Counted from the stretch's first letter, positions 1 to 7,418 are shown. The stretch is DNA of 7,529 bases from Candidatus Sodaliphilus limicaballi (GCA_018065815.1 JAGHSP010000061.1:1-7529); one strand, 5' to 3'. Translations and numbers: made by a program. The notes: generated by a model from the sequence alone, not told the origin.

Positions 1-32
1 ACCGTGTAACAACTACAAAAACACTATAATTT

Positions 33-2222
33 ATGAGAAATAGATTTTTCACAGCATGTGTGGTGGCACTGACAGCACTTGTGATGCTAGCCGGCACACA
101 GGAAGACGAGGCAATGGCCCTTGCCACACGACTGTCGCCACGACTGGCACAAAAGTTGGAATTTAAACAAGTCAAGAAAAAAGGCACTGACTATTTCACC
201 TTGCAGAACAAAGGCGACAAGGTTCTCATCACCGCCAATAATGCCAACTCGATGGCTGTGGGCGTGAACCGATACCTCAAGAAGTATTGCCGCACAACGG
301 TGTCGTGGTATGCCGACGTGGCTATCGACCTGCCCGCCGAGTTGCCCGCAGTGGATGGCATCGAGACCGTCAATGCCCGCGTGCCGCAGCGTTTCTTCTT
401 CAACTACTGCACCTTCGGCTACACCATGCCGTTCTTTGACTGGAACGACTGGGAACGTGTCATCGACTGGATGGCGCTCAACGGCGTCAACATGCCTCTT
501 GCCATCACAGGGCAGGAAAGCGTGTGGTACAACGTGTGGCGCAGCATGGGCATGACCGATGAGGAAGTGCGCAGCTATTTCACCGGCCCCGCCTACCTGC
601 CATGGCACCGCATGGCCAACATTGACGCTTGGTGCGGCCCTCTGCCCAAGGAATGGCTCGACGGACAAACCCGGCTGCAACAGCAAATCCTTGCCCGCGA
701 GCGAGCGCTCAACATGCGTCCCGTGCTGCCCGCATTCGCAGGGCATGTGCCCAAGAAGCTCAAGGACATGCACCCCGAGGCCGACATCAAGAAACTTGAC
801 CCGTGGGACGAGTTTGAGCTGCAGTACCAGACCTATTTCCTCAATGCCGCTGACCCGCTGTATGCACAGATACAACGCAAATTCCTTGAAGAACAGACGC
901 GCATGTTCGGCACCGACCACATCTACGGCATCGACCTGTTTAACGAGATGGAGGCCCCTAGTTATGACACCGGCTACATCAGCAAGCTCACCAACGATGT
1001 GTACCAATCGCTCCGAGCAGTGGACAAGCAGGCCGAGTGGCTGCAGATGGGATGGTTCCTCTACTACCAGCGCGACAAGTGGACAAGTGAGGTCACAAAG
1101 TCTATGCTCACTGCCCTACCCCAAGGCAAGATGACAATGCTCGACTACTTCTGCGAGCGCATGGAAGTGTGGCGCATGAGAGACAAATTCCACGGGCAGC
1201 CCTACATCTGGTGCTATCTGGGGCAATTTGGTGGCAACACTGTGGTGCAAGGCAATGTGAAGCAAGCAGGCGAAGCTCTGGAGAAAGCCCTCGTGGAAGG
1301 CGGCAGCAACCTCAAGGGCATAGGCTCAACGCTCGAGGCTTTCGACGTGCAGCAATTCCCCTTTGAGTACATACTCGACAAGGCTTGGAGCTACAATGCC
1401 ACCGACGAAGAAACCATCGTACAAGTCGCCGACCGTCATGCCGACCTGCCCGACGAGAACGTGCGTAAGGCTTGGGACATAATCTACAACCGGGTGCTCA
1501 CTGAGCATGCCACATCTTTCCGTGGCACAGCCGCCACCGGGTTCCCCAAGTTCAAGAAACTATCAGGCCGCACGGGCGTTTACTTTGACATGAATGCGCT
1601 CAACGAGGCATGGCAACTGCTGCTCAAACAGAAATCGGTGCGCACCGATGCCGCACGCGTGGATCTCGTGTGGACCGGACGCGAGTTGCTGGGATGTCTC
1701 TTCGGATATGAAAAGGCCCAGTTTGACTCGGCATACGTGGCACGCGACACTGTGATGATGCACGAGAAAGCCTATTTCATGCGCAGCATCCTCACCGACC
1801 TCGACATGCTCACCGCGCAGCACCCGTTCAGTTCTATGGACAAGTGGATTGAAATGGCACGCGACCTGGGCGAGTCTCCCGAAGTCAAGGACTACTACGA
1901 GATGAACGCAAGGCGCATCGTCACCACATGGGGCGGTGACCTCAACGACTATGCTATGCGCAGCTACAGCGGCCTCATCGCCAACTACCAGGCAGTGCGC
2001 TGGCAACTCTACATCGACGAGGCATTCAACTCGGTGCGCACAGGGCAACCCCTGCGAGACAACGAGCGCATCGAGGCAACGCACCAGTTTGAGGAATCAT
2101 TTGCCCACAAAACTGGCGAGCAATTCCCTAAATATCCCGATGTGGAACTCCTGTCGCTGTCACGATCGCTAGCATCAAAGTATGCCACAGAACTCAACGA
2201 CTGGCTGAAAACATTGAAATGA
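33..2222 (+). CDS. GH89 alpha-N-acetylglucosaminidase, exported
   Basis: Glycoside hydrolase family 89 enzyme (human NAGLU family), 729 aa, which removes terminal alpha-linked N-acetylglucosamine with retention of configuration. Residues 1-21 form a signal peptide (MRNR, then a hydrophobic stretch to LAG), so it acts in the periplasm or at the surface. A small N-terminal alpha/beta domain (about 25-115) precedes the catalytic TIM barrel (about 118-450) and an all-helical C-terminal domain (about 455-725). Family motifs are WMALNGVN (146-153), AITGQESVW (157-165) and YLPWHRMANI (188-197). E305 in LFNEME matches the family acid/base (human E316). E435 in GSTLEAFD is the likely nucleophile (human E446), and the 130-residue spacing is identical. 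Length is normal for bacterial members. The ATG at 33 is chosen because it gives the signal peptide and follows an A/T-rich leader. In gut Bacteroidales the likely substrates are mucin or other host glycans; that is inference. A terminator follows at 2277. Family assignment is very secure, the exact substrate is not. Confidence 0.96.
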   Translation: MRNRFFTACVVALTALVMLAGTQEDEAMALATRLSPRLAQKLEFKQVKKKGTDYFTLQNKGDKVLITANNANSMAVGVNRYLKKYCRTTVSWYADVAIDLPAELPAVDGIETVNARVPQRFFFNYCTFGYTMPFFDWNDWERVIDWMALNGVNMPLAITGQESVWYNVWRSMGMTDEEVRSYFTGPAYLPWHRMANIDAWCGPLPKEWLDGQTRLQQQILARERALNMRPVLPAFAGHVPKKLKDMHPEADIKKLDPWDEFELQYQTYFLNAADPLYAQIQRKFLEEQTRMFGTDHIYGIDLFNEMEAPSYDTGYISKLTNDVYQSLRAVDKQAEWLQMGWFLYYQRDKWTSEVTKSMLTALPQGKMTMLDYFCERMEVWRMRDKFHGQPYIWCYLGQFGGNTVVQGNVKQAGEALEKALVEGGSNLKGIGSTLEAFDVQQFPFEYILDKAWSYNATDEETIVQVADRHADLPDENVRKAWDIIYNRVLTEHATSFRGTAATGFPKFKKLSGRTGVYFDMNALNEAWQLLLKQKSVRTDAARVDLVWTGRELLGCLFGYEKAQFDSAYVARDTVMMHEKAYFMRSILTDLDMLTAQHPFSSMDKWIEMARDLGESPEVKDYYEMNARRIVTTWGGDLNDYAMRSYSGLIANYQAVRWQLYIDEAFNSVRTGQPLRDNERIEATHQFEESFAHKTGEQFPKYPDVELLSLSRSLASKYATELNDWLKTLK

Positions 2223-2240
2223 TTTAGCTTCTATAATAAC

Positions 2241-2267
2241 CTTAGAATATCTAGAATTTCTAGAATT
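2241..2267. repeat. Three 9-bp AT-rich tandem units
   Basis: Directly after the glycosidase stop codon, three consecutive 9-bp units read CTTAGAATA, TCTAGAATT and TCTAGAATT. The last two are identical and the first differs at three positions. They lie between the stop codon and the terminator hairpin, so they would be in the 3' untranslated part of the mRNA. No function is evident. This may be simple slippage in AT-rich DNA. Confidence 0.6.
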
Positions 2268-2276
2268 AGTAATTAC

Positions 2277-2311
2277 AAGCCCACACATTGCCAGAAGCAG
2301 CGTGTGGGCTT
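2277..2311 (+). terminator. Rho-independent terminator after the GH89 gene
   Basis: A perfect 10-bp stem, AAGCCCACAC pairing with GTGTGGGCTT, encloses a 15-nt loop that could form a further TGC/GCA pairing. On the plus strand it is followed by TATAATTTTCC, a U-rich tail. It begins 54 bp after the glycosidase stop codon. It also sits 19 bp beyond the stop of the convergent minus-strand transporter gene. It may therefore stop both transcripts, although the minus-strand tail (TTGTAATTACT) is poorer in T. Confidence 0.85.
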
Positions 2312-2330
2312 TATAATTTTCCTTTATCCT

Positions 2331-4007
2331 TTAAGTGAACGCAAGAATCAAGATTTGAGCCGTTATCACTCGCAGGAACATCGTGAGAGGATAGACGGTA
2401 GAGTAAGCAACAGCCGGAGCGTCATTGCCAGCAGTCTTGTTGGCGTAGGCCAGTGCGGGAGGATCGGTTGTCGCGCCAGCCACGAGACCCATGAGCGTGC
2501 AGTAGTTGAGCTTGAACTTGCCACGTGCCACAAGGGTCACAACGAGCAACGGCAGGAACGTGATCAAGAAACCATAAAGCACCCAGCGGGCACCTGTGGG
2601 AGTGAACACGGTTGCAGCAAAGTTGCCGCCGGCTGCAATACCCACGCTGGCAAGGAAGAGGCAGATGCCCAGCTCGCGCAACAGCAGGTTGGCGCTACTG
2701 CTGGTGTAAGTCACCAGCTTCGCCTTGTAACCGAAACGTCCCAGCAAGATAGCCACGATGAGGGGACCGCCGGCAAGACCCAACTTCATGGGCACTGACA
2801 TGCCAGTGAACTTCAATGGTATCGAACCCACGAGAATACCAAGCACGATACCCAGGAACATGGTGAACATGTTGGGCTCGTTGAGGCGGCGCATTGAGTT
2901 ACCCATCTTCTCGGCAAGGCGGTTAATGTCGTTGATGTCGCCCACCACAGTGAGGCGGTCGCCCACTTGGAGTGCAAGGTTGGGACTGGCAAGCAGATCC
3001 ACACCAGCACGATTCACGCGCGTAGCATTGAGCTTGTAACCCATGCGCAGACGCAACTGTCCAATCTTCTTGCCCGAAAACTCGGTCTTGGTGATGAGAA
3101 TGCGGCGTGAGACCAAAGGACTTTGCTCCGCAGCCCACTCCATATCGACGCGAGGACCGATTACCGCATCAAATACCTCAACATCTTGGTCCGACATCAC
3201 GATGAGCAACAAGTCACCCTCGTGCAACTCTGTCTCGTTCTTGGGGTTGATTATCTCACCCGACGTGCGCTTAACTCGGGAAATCACAAAGTTGCGCTCA
3301 ATGATGCTGTGAAGCCTCTTGATATTGATGTTGTGAATGAGTTTGTTGCTCACCTGATAAGTTTCAATGTGGGGAGCAAGCTGGCTCTGATGCGCTTCTT
3401 CTTCGATCGACTTTGAGTCTTTCTCGGCATTAATCTTGAATATCACCTTCACCACGATCATTGACAGGATGATGCCCACCACACCCAGGGGATAGGCGGC
3501 AGCATATCCCATCGACATCGACTGGTTGAGCGTCGCTGCATCGGGATTGTTAGTCTCTATGAGGGTCTGCTGTGCAGCACCGAGTCCGGGCGTGTTAGTA
3601 ATCGCTCCCGAGAGGATGCCCACCATGTCGGTTATCTTGACATCGCCGGCAATGAAGAATATTGCAAGGGCAACGGCGATATTAAGGCCCACAATGCTCA
3701 TTGCAAGGCCATTGAGACGAAGGCCGCCTTCCTTGAACGACGAGAAGAAACCAGGACCCACCTGTATGCCTATCGAGAAGATAAACAAGATGAGGCCAAA
3801 CTCCTGTATGAACTTGAGTGTGGTGGGATCTACACTGAAACCGAAGTGTCCCATCAAGATGCCCACAAAGAGCACAAAAGTTGCTCCCAGTGAGACTCCT
3901 TTAAGTTTGAGTTTACCCAGAATCACGCCCGCTGCTATCACTATCGAATAGATGAAAATCGCATGCGCAACGTTGCTTCCGGTAAACAAATCACATAACC
4001 ATTCCAT
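2331..4007 (-). CDS. YidE/AspT-type transporter with two RCK_C domains
   Basis: Inner-membrane transporter of the aspartate:alanine exchanger (AAE) family, 558 aa, with the usual duplicated layout. The first hydrophobic half is about residues 14-190, two TrkA-C/RCK_C domains occupy about 210-285 and 295-370, and the second hydrophobic half is about 378-557. The duplication shows in the matching signatures GAITNTPGLGAAQQ (134-147) in half one and GATTDPPALAYAN (511-523) in half two, as in E. coli YidE. VGDRLTVVGD (348-357) is a typical RCK_C strand-turn. Known members such as AspT exchange aspartate for alanine and others move dicarboxylates, but the substrate here cannot be read from sequence. 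The RCK_C pair suggests ligand gating. The start ATG follows an A-rich 21-bp gap after the phosphatase gene, so it is probably the last gene of the tamL operon. The length is normal and nothing is broken. Confidence 0.92.
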   Translation of the reverse strand: MEWLCDLFTGSNVAHAIFIYSIVIAAGVILGKLKLKGVSLGATFVLFVGILMGHFGFSVDPTTLKFIQEFGLILFIFSIGIQVGPGFFSSFKEGGLRLNGLAMSIVGLNIAVALAIFFIAGDVKITDMVGILSGAITNTPGLGAAQQTLIETNNPDAATLNQSMSMGYAAAYPLGVVGIILSMIVVKVIFKINAEKDSKSIEEEAHQSQLAPHIETYQVSNKLIHNINIKRLHSIIERNFVISRVKRTSGEIINPKNETELHEGDLLLIVMSDQDVEVFDAVIGPRVDMEWAAEQSPLVSRRILITKTEFSGKKIGQLRLRMGYKLNATRVNRAGVDLLASPNLALQVGDRLTVVGDINDINRLAEKMGNSMRRLNEPNMFTMFLGIVLGILVGSIPLKFTGMSVPMKLGLAGGPLIVAILLGRFGYKAKLVTYTSSSANLLLRELGICLFLASVGIAAGGNFAATVFTPTGARWVLYGFLITFLPLLVVTLVARGKFKLNYCTLMGLVAGATTDPPALAYANKTAGNDAPAVAYSTVYPLTMFLRVITAQILILAFT

Positions 4008-4028
4008 TACGTCTGTTTATTTTTACTA

Positions 4029-4688
4029 TTACTTAATTTCAACACAAATATTGTATATCTCAACAGGATTGTTGATTATGCGTCCCGCATAACTTTCTAC
4101 TAGCTCCTTCTCGGGTCTGAATCCCCAAGTCACTCCCACCGAGTCAACACATGCACGACGTGCAGTCTCCATGTCCACGCCCGAGTCGCCCACATAGAGC
4201 ACCTCTGCCTTAGGCACCTGTGCCACACCGAGCACCGAGAACACAATCGACGGGTCGGGCTTGACGTTGCGGCCTTCCACCTGACCTTCCACGGCTATGA
4301 AGTCTATATCGCCGAAGTAATGCTGAATGATGCGTGAAGTCGCTGCCTGGTACTTGTTGGAAGCCACCGCCAGCTTCACACCAGCTTCTTGCAAATCTGC
4401 AAGCAACTCCTTGATGCCAGCATAGGGTTTGGTGCAGTCGCAATTATGGTCATTGTAGTGCTCCATAAAATCCTTGAGCAGCTTGTCAACGGTGGGTGCA
4501 TCGCGATGATCCTCGGGCAGCACACGCGTGATGAGCCGGCGCACACCATTGCCCACAAAGAACGGATAACTTGCCATCGTGTGAGTGGGAAAACCGTTCT
4601 TCTCGAGCGCATAATTGGCAGCATGCCCCAGGTCCTCTATCGTGTTGAGCAGCGTGCCGTCAAGGTCAAAAATCACTAATTTCTTCAT
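4029..4688 (-). CDS. HAD-superfamily phosphatase, phosphoglycolate phosphatase-like
   Basis: Cytoplasmic haloacid dehalogenase-type phosphatase of 219 aa, the usual length for the Gph/PpaX group. All four HAD motifs are intact. Motif I is FDLDGTLLNT with nucleophile D8 and D10, motif II is VASNK with S110, motif III is K143 in VKPDPS, and motif IV is GDSGVDME with D168 and D172. Between motifs I and II, residues of about 15-85 form the helical C1 cap typical of phosphoglycolate and sugar-phosphate phosphatases. The C-terminal VGVTWGFRPEKEL is also typical of the Gph group. The Mg-dependent chemistry is secure. The substrate (2-phosphoglycolate, pyrophosphate, a sugar phosphate or another small phosphoester) is not. 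It lies 35 bp after tamL and 21 bp before the transporter on the same strand, so it is probably cotranscribed. The ATG is preceded by an A-rich stretch rather than a Shine-Dalgarno sequence. Confidence 0.92.
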   Translation of the reverse strand: MKKLVIFDLDGTLLNTIEDLGHAANYALEKNGFPTHTMASYPFFVGNGVRRLITRVLPEDHRDAPTVDKLLKDFMEHYNDHNCDCTKPYAGIKELLADLQEAGVKLAVASNKYQAATSRIIQHYFGDIDFIAVEGQVEGRNVKPDPSIVFSVLGVAQVPKAEVLYVGDSGVDMETARRACVDSVGVTWGFRPEKELVESYAGRIINNPVEIYNICVEIK

Positions 4689-4723
4689 CTTTATGATATC
4701 ATTTAGTCTTTATCTTTTTTACA

Positions 4724-7057
4724 TCAGAAGGGGTAACCCACTGAAAAATGGAACTCGCTGTCGCGCTTAAACTTGGGGCTAAACAGCGGCCAGTGTTCCT
4801 GGCCCGATACCGGGTTGTGGGCTTTCATACCCATGTCTATGCGCAGCAAGAAATAGGTGAAGTCAAGACGCAAACCCAGTCCGTAGGCCATAGCGATCTG
4901 CTCATAGAACTTGTTGAACTTGAACACACCACCCGGCTGGTCCTCATAGTCCCTAATCGTCCATATATTACCAGCGTCGATAAACGCTCCCAACTCAATC
5001 ACCCAGAACAACTTGGCACGATATTCCAGATTGAGGTCAAGCCTTATGTCGCCGCACTGATAGATGAAACTGTTCTGCGAGTTTGACGAATTGAAACTTC
5101 CCGGTCCCAGGGTGCGCACGCCCCACCCTCGCACACTATTGGCACCGCCAGAGTAGAATCGCTTCTCGAAGGGCAGCACCGTGGAGTTGCCATAAGGAAC
5201 TGCAACACCTGCCCCCACATGGAATGCCAGCGACGAGCGTGTGTCGAAGTTATGCGTTATTGAATAGTCAGCATCGACCTTAGCATACTGGGCATACCTG
5301 ATGCCAAACACCTTGTAGGCATCAACCGCATTACGGCTATGGCCCACCACGCTCGATATTGCATAGAGCACGTTACCTGCTGTCTCGGCATTGGCACGCA
5401 GCGTGTAAACGTTGCGCTGGAAATTCTGCGACAGCAACGTGTTGGTGCGCTTGTTGGTCAAGTAGAAATTGTAACCCATGCGCATGATGAAGTGGTCCTC
5501 ATAGGAGTAACGCAACAGCGGGTTGGTAATGCTGTCAAGGAAATGACTGCGGCTCTTGGGCAGATACACATAGTTCAGGTCAAGCAAGTTGAATGTGTGC
5601 CTGCGCTGCTGATTTCTGTCGGTCCAGTGGTAACGCCAGCCGGCTCCGGCAATGATGCGGGTATATTCGGGACGTTCCTGGTAGTTAAAGCTTGTGGTCA
5701 ACTCGGTCGATGCCTGGATTTTCTTCTTGAAATCGGACTTCAATAACGGGAATTTGAACTTGGGGAAATTCAATCCCAACTCGCCCGAGTATTCACTATA
5801 ATTATTATTAATCAATCCGCTCAAATCGCCCGAGAGGCTTTCGTAACTCATCTTGAATTTTGCATTGAGCGACTCCGAGCCCTTGAACACATTGCGGTGG
5901 CGGTAATCCATTCCCAGGCCGAATCCCAGGTCGCCCTCGCTATTTGTACCTTCGAGCGATACCGAGAACGATTGTGACTTGTCACGCGACAGCAGCACAT
6001 AAGCATCAAGCAGTATCTTGCCGTCAAACTCGCCCACAGGCTGTATGTCGATGTTTATGAATTTCACAATGTTGAGCCGTCCCAGCGCTTTGTAGGTGCG
6101 GTTCACGTCCTCTGCATTGTAGAGCGAGCCGGGTTCTATATAATTGCACTCGTCAATCACGTTGCTGTGCAAATATTTATCGGCATCCTGCATGATAGTG
6201 ATGTTATTATAGGTCAACGTGTCTGCCCCAAAGTAGCCATTCTGCATGAGAACAGGGTCATAGTTGGTCACATAAGTCACGTTGCGCACATAGAATGGCT
6301 TGTGCGACGTGTAGTAGGGCATGCGCTCGTTGCGGTAAGGCTCGCGTGTGTTTAGGGTCACGTCTATCGCATGAGAACCGGCAGCAGTGTCGGCTGTGAA
6401 TGTGATGTACTCCTTATTGAAAGCATAGTAACCATGATTGCGCAGTTTTTCAGTGATGAGCTGGCGCCACGCATCCAGTTTATTGCGGTCAAAGAGTGCG
6501 CCCACCTTCACAGGATATCCGGTTGTGTCTTCAAGAATGATATCACGCAGCGTGTCGTTGGCAATGTCATAGCCGATCGACGAGATATAGTAAGGAGAGC
6601 CCAGCGTGATATTGTAGTTGACCTTTGCCTTCTTGTGTGCACTGTCGGCCACCACGTCATAGTCAACCACATTGTTCATGTAGCCTTTGTTCTTGAGTGC
6701 CGTGTGCAGCTGCAATGCACTGGAAGCCGTGAGTGTAGAGTCATAAATCACCGGCGGAGTTCCCACGCGCTGGATCCAACGGTTGAACCAACTTGACGAA
6801 TCCTTTCCCGACAGGTTATAGAACGCAAGCTGGAGTTTAAGTCCGCCCAACACCTTGTGGTTCTCGGACTGTCGCAAATAGTTAACCAAATCAGAACTCT
6901 GCACCCCCGACGTCTTGTCGTCGACGTTGATTTTCACCTTGTCAAGAAGCAACTTGCCATCAGGCACATGCTTGGTTGAGCTACAAGAAAACACTACCGG
7001 CAATAATACCATTGCCAGCGCCACGACAAGCACGAAGTGTAATTTTCTTGCATTCAT
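4724..7057 (-). CDS. tamL: TamL-type Omp85 outer-membrane assembly lipoprotein
   Basis: Omp85-superfamily outer-membrane protein, 777 aa, of the Bacteroidota type in which the TamA homologue is a lipoprotein (TamL). Residues 1-24 are a signal peptide ending in VVFS before C25, the likely lipidation site. The N-terminal half (about 30-355) holds several POTRA-like alpha/beta repeats, of which about 153-235 and 253-355 are the clearest. A 16-strand-type beta barrel follows (about 360-777). The Omp85 loop-6 signature appears as GGANSVRGWG (637-646), with R643 as the conserved arginine. The protein ends in a beta-signal-like FHFSVGYPF with a terminal Phe. Its expected role, with inner-membrane-anchored TamB, is insertion of some outer-membrane proteins or envelope lipid homeostasis. 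TamB is not next to it here. The ATG at 7057 is chosen because it gives a complete lipoprotein signal and lies 16 bp from a consensus promoter. It is probably the first gene of a three-gene operon. BamA itself is less likely because of the lipoprotein signal and TamL-like barrel end. Confidence 0.88.
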   Translation of the reverse strand: MNARKLHFVLVVALAMVLLPVVFSCSSTKHVPDGKLLLDKVKINVDDKTSGVQSSDLVNYLRQSENHKVLGGLKLQLAFYNLSGKDSSSWFNRWIQRVGTPPVIYDSTLTASSALQLHTALKNKGYMNNVVDYDVVADSAHKKAKVNYNITLGSPYYISSIGYDIANDTLRDIILEDTTGYPVKVGALFDRNKLDAWRQLITEKLRNHGYYAFNKEYITFTADTAAGSHAIDVTLNTREPYRNERMPYYTSHKPFYVRNVTYVTNYDPVLMQNGYFGADTLTYNNITIMQDADKYLHSNVIDECNYIEPGSLYNAEDVNRTYKALGRLNIVKFINIDIQPVGEFDGKILLDAYVLLSRDKSQSFSVSLEGTNSEGDLGFGLGMDYRHRNVFKGSESLNAKFKMSYESLSGDLSGLINNNYSEYSGELGLNFPKFKFPLLKSDFKKKIQASTELTTSFNYQERPEYTRIIAGAGWRYHWTDRNQQRRHTFNLLDLNYVYLPKSRSHFLDSITNPLLRYSYEDHFIMRMGYNFYLTNKRTNTLLSQNFQRNVYTLRANAETAGNVLYAISSVVGHSRNAVDAYKVFGIRYAQYAKVDADYSITHNFDTRSSLAFHVGAGVAVPYGNSTVLPFEKRFYSGGANSVRGWGVRTLGPGSFNSSNSQNSFIYQCGDIRLDLNLEYRAKLFWVIELGAFIDAGNIWTIRDYEDQPGGVFKFNKFYEQIAMAYGLGLRLDFTYFLLRIDMGMKAHNPVSGQEHWPLFSPKFKRDSEFHFSVGYPF

Positions 7058-7073
7058 ACCACAAAATAATCTA

Positions 7074-7105
7074 CAAAATTACTCCATTTTCACGAAACCA
7101 CCAAA
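7074..7105 (-). promoter_or_regulatory. Bacteroidota sigma-ABfr promoter for the tamL operon
   Basis: On the minus strand a -33 element TTTG (7105-7102) is followed after exactly 20 bp by TAATTTTG (7081-7074), a full match to the Bacteroidota -7 consensus TAnnTTTG. The known spacer is about 19-21 bp. Transcription would start near 7070, giving a very short leader of roughly 13 nt before the ATG at 7057. Being the only consensus promoter found upstream of the three minus-strand genes, it probably drives them all. Confidence 0.8.
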
Positions 7106-7116
7106 AATATTGCTGA

Positions 7117-7126
7117 TTGATATCAA
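7117..7126. repeat. 10-bp palindrome upstream of the tamL promoter
   Basis: TTGATATCAA is a perfect 10-bp palindrome 11 bp upstream of the -33 element of the tamL promoter, centred near -52 relative to the predicted start. That is a reasonable activator or operator position. The 8-bp core TGATATCA recurs at 4694-4701, in the tamL-phosphatase gap, and at 6538-6545, inside tamL. Any regulatory role is inference. Confidence 0.3.
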
Positions 7127-7227
7127 CTCACCTCACATTTTGCACAAGACAGCATGCACCGTTTGCGACTTCCCGACCGACTTACCCCACATAGGCACAG
7201 AGTTTTTCCTTTTTCCCTCCTGTCTAA

Positions 7228-7284
7228 ATAAAAGCAGATTGGGCAGATAAAGAATTCCCTTATTTCTGGTTAATCTGCTTTTAT
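7228..7284. repeat. 57-bp inverted repeat, extended hairpin
   Basis: The arms ATAAAAGCAGATT (7228-7240) and AATCTGCTTTTAT (7272-7284) are perfectly complementary over 13 bp. The 31-nt centre can continue the pairing imperfectly (CAGA with TCTG, then TAA with TTA) around a central GAATTC. T-rich runs end the arm on both strands, TTTTATG on plus and TTTTATTTAG on minus, so it could be a bidirectional terminator, a structured small RNA end, or a remnant of a miniature element. No flanking target-site duplication is visible (TAA on the left, GCG on the right), which argues against a recent insertion. Confidence 0.7.
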
Positions 7285-7358
7285 GCGGCAATAGACCACA
7301 GTACAGATCATGCCATTTTTTTGCGCTTCGTTTTTGAATGTGGACTTCCCTACTATGC

Positions 7359-7395
7359 AAAAGCAGGGACGCGACCTTGATGTCACGTCCCTGCT
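7359..7395 (-). terminator. Rho-independent terminator of the right-edge gene
   Basis: On the minus strand, AGCAGGGACGTGAC pairs with GTCGCGTCCCTGCT to give a 14-bp stem with one U-G wobble and a 6-nt loop (7362-7395). A run of four T follows (7362-7359). It begins 23 bp past the stop codon of the partial minus-strand gene. It should separate that gene from the tamL operon. Confidence 0.85.
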
Positions 7396-7418
7396 CTATT
7401 AGTTCGACTGATTTCTTG

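Larger units (their letters stand above)
7058..7418. other. Gene-free interval upstream of tamL
   Basis: This 361-bp stretch is AT-rich and contains no convincing gene on either strand. Reading leftward on the minus strand it holds the terminator of the partial gene (7359-7395), about 74 bp with no recognised feature, a 57-bp inverted repeat (7228-7284), about 100 bp with nothing evident, a short palindrome (7117-7126) and the tamL promoter (7074-7105). No tRNA or known riboswitch pattern was recognised. Open frames here are short and lack family resemblance. Confidence 0.8.

Noticed and set aside
1..32. Possible end of an upstream gene (ACC GTG TAA at 1-9)
   Set aside because: Stops occur early in more than one frame and too few bases are present to choose one. 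No promoter is visible in these 32 bases either, so whether the GH89 gene is first or internal in an operon cannot be told.
87..1007. Long minus-strand open frame (306 codons) opposite the GH89 gene
   Set aside because: It is fully antisense to a well-matched GH89 coding region and its translation resembles no protein family. It follows from the codon bias of the real gene.
1563..2084. Minus-strand open frame (173 codons) antisense to the GH89 C-terminal domain
   Set aside because: It is rich in His, Val and Cys without any domain pattern, and is explained as a shadow of the plus-strand gene.
2304..2798. Plus-strand open frame starting inside the terminator hairpin
   Set aside because: It runs antisense to the transporter C-terminal half, its start lies in the terminator stem, and its product is low-complexity polar sequence.
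4691..4702. Minus-strand mini-frame ATG ATA TCA TAA just before the phosphatase start
   Set aside because: A three-codon frame can arise by chance in this AT-rich gap. Nothing indicates translational control, and the palindrome there already accounts for the sequence.
6915..7250. Plus-strand open frame spanning the tamL start and upstream region
   Set aside because: It covers the tamL start and promoter in the opposite direction, has no family resemblance, and runs into the left arm of the inverted repeat.
7228..7284. Interpretation of the inverted repeat as an intact insertion sequence or recent MITE
   Set aside because: There is no target-site duplication, no transposase frame, and only 57 bp in total. 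It is kept as an unexplained inverted repeat.
7133..7360. Minus-strand open frame of 75 codons between the two terminators
   Set aside because: It starts at the edge of the upstream gene's terminator tail with no promoter found, passes through the inverted repeat, and has a composition unlike the neighbouring proteins.
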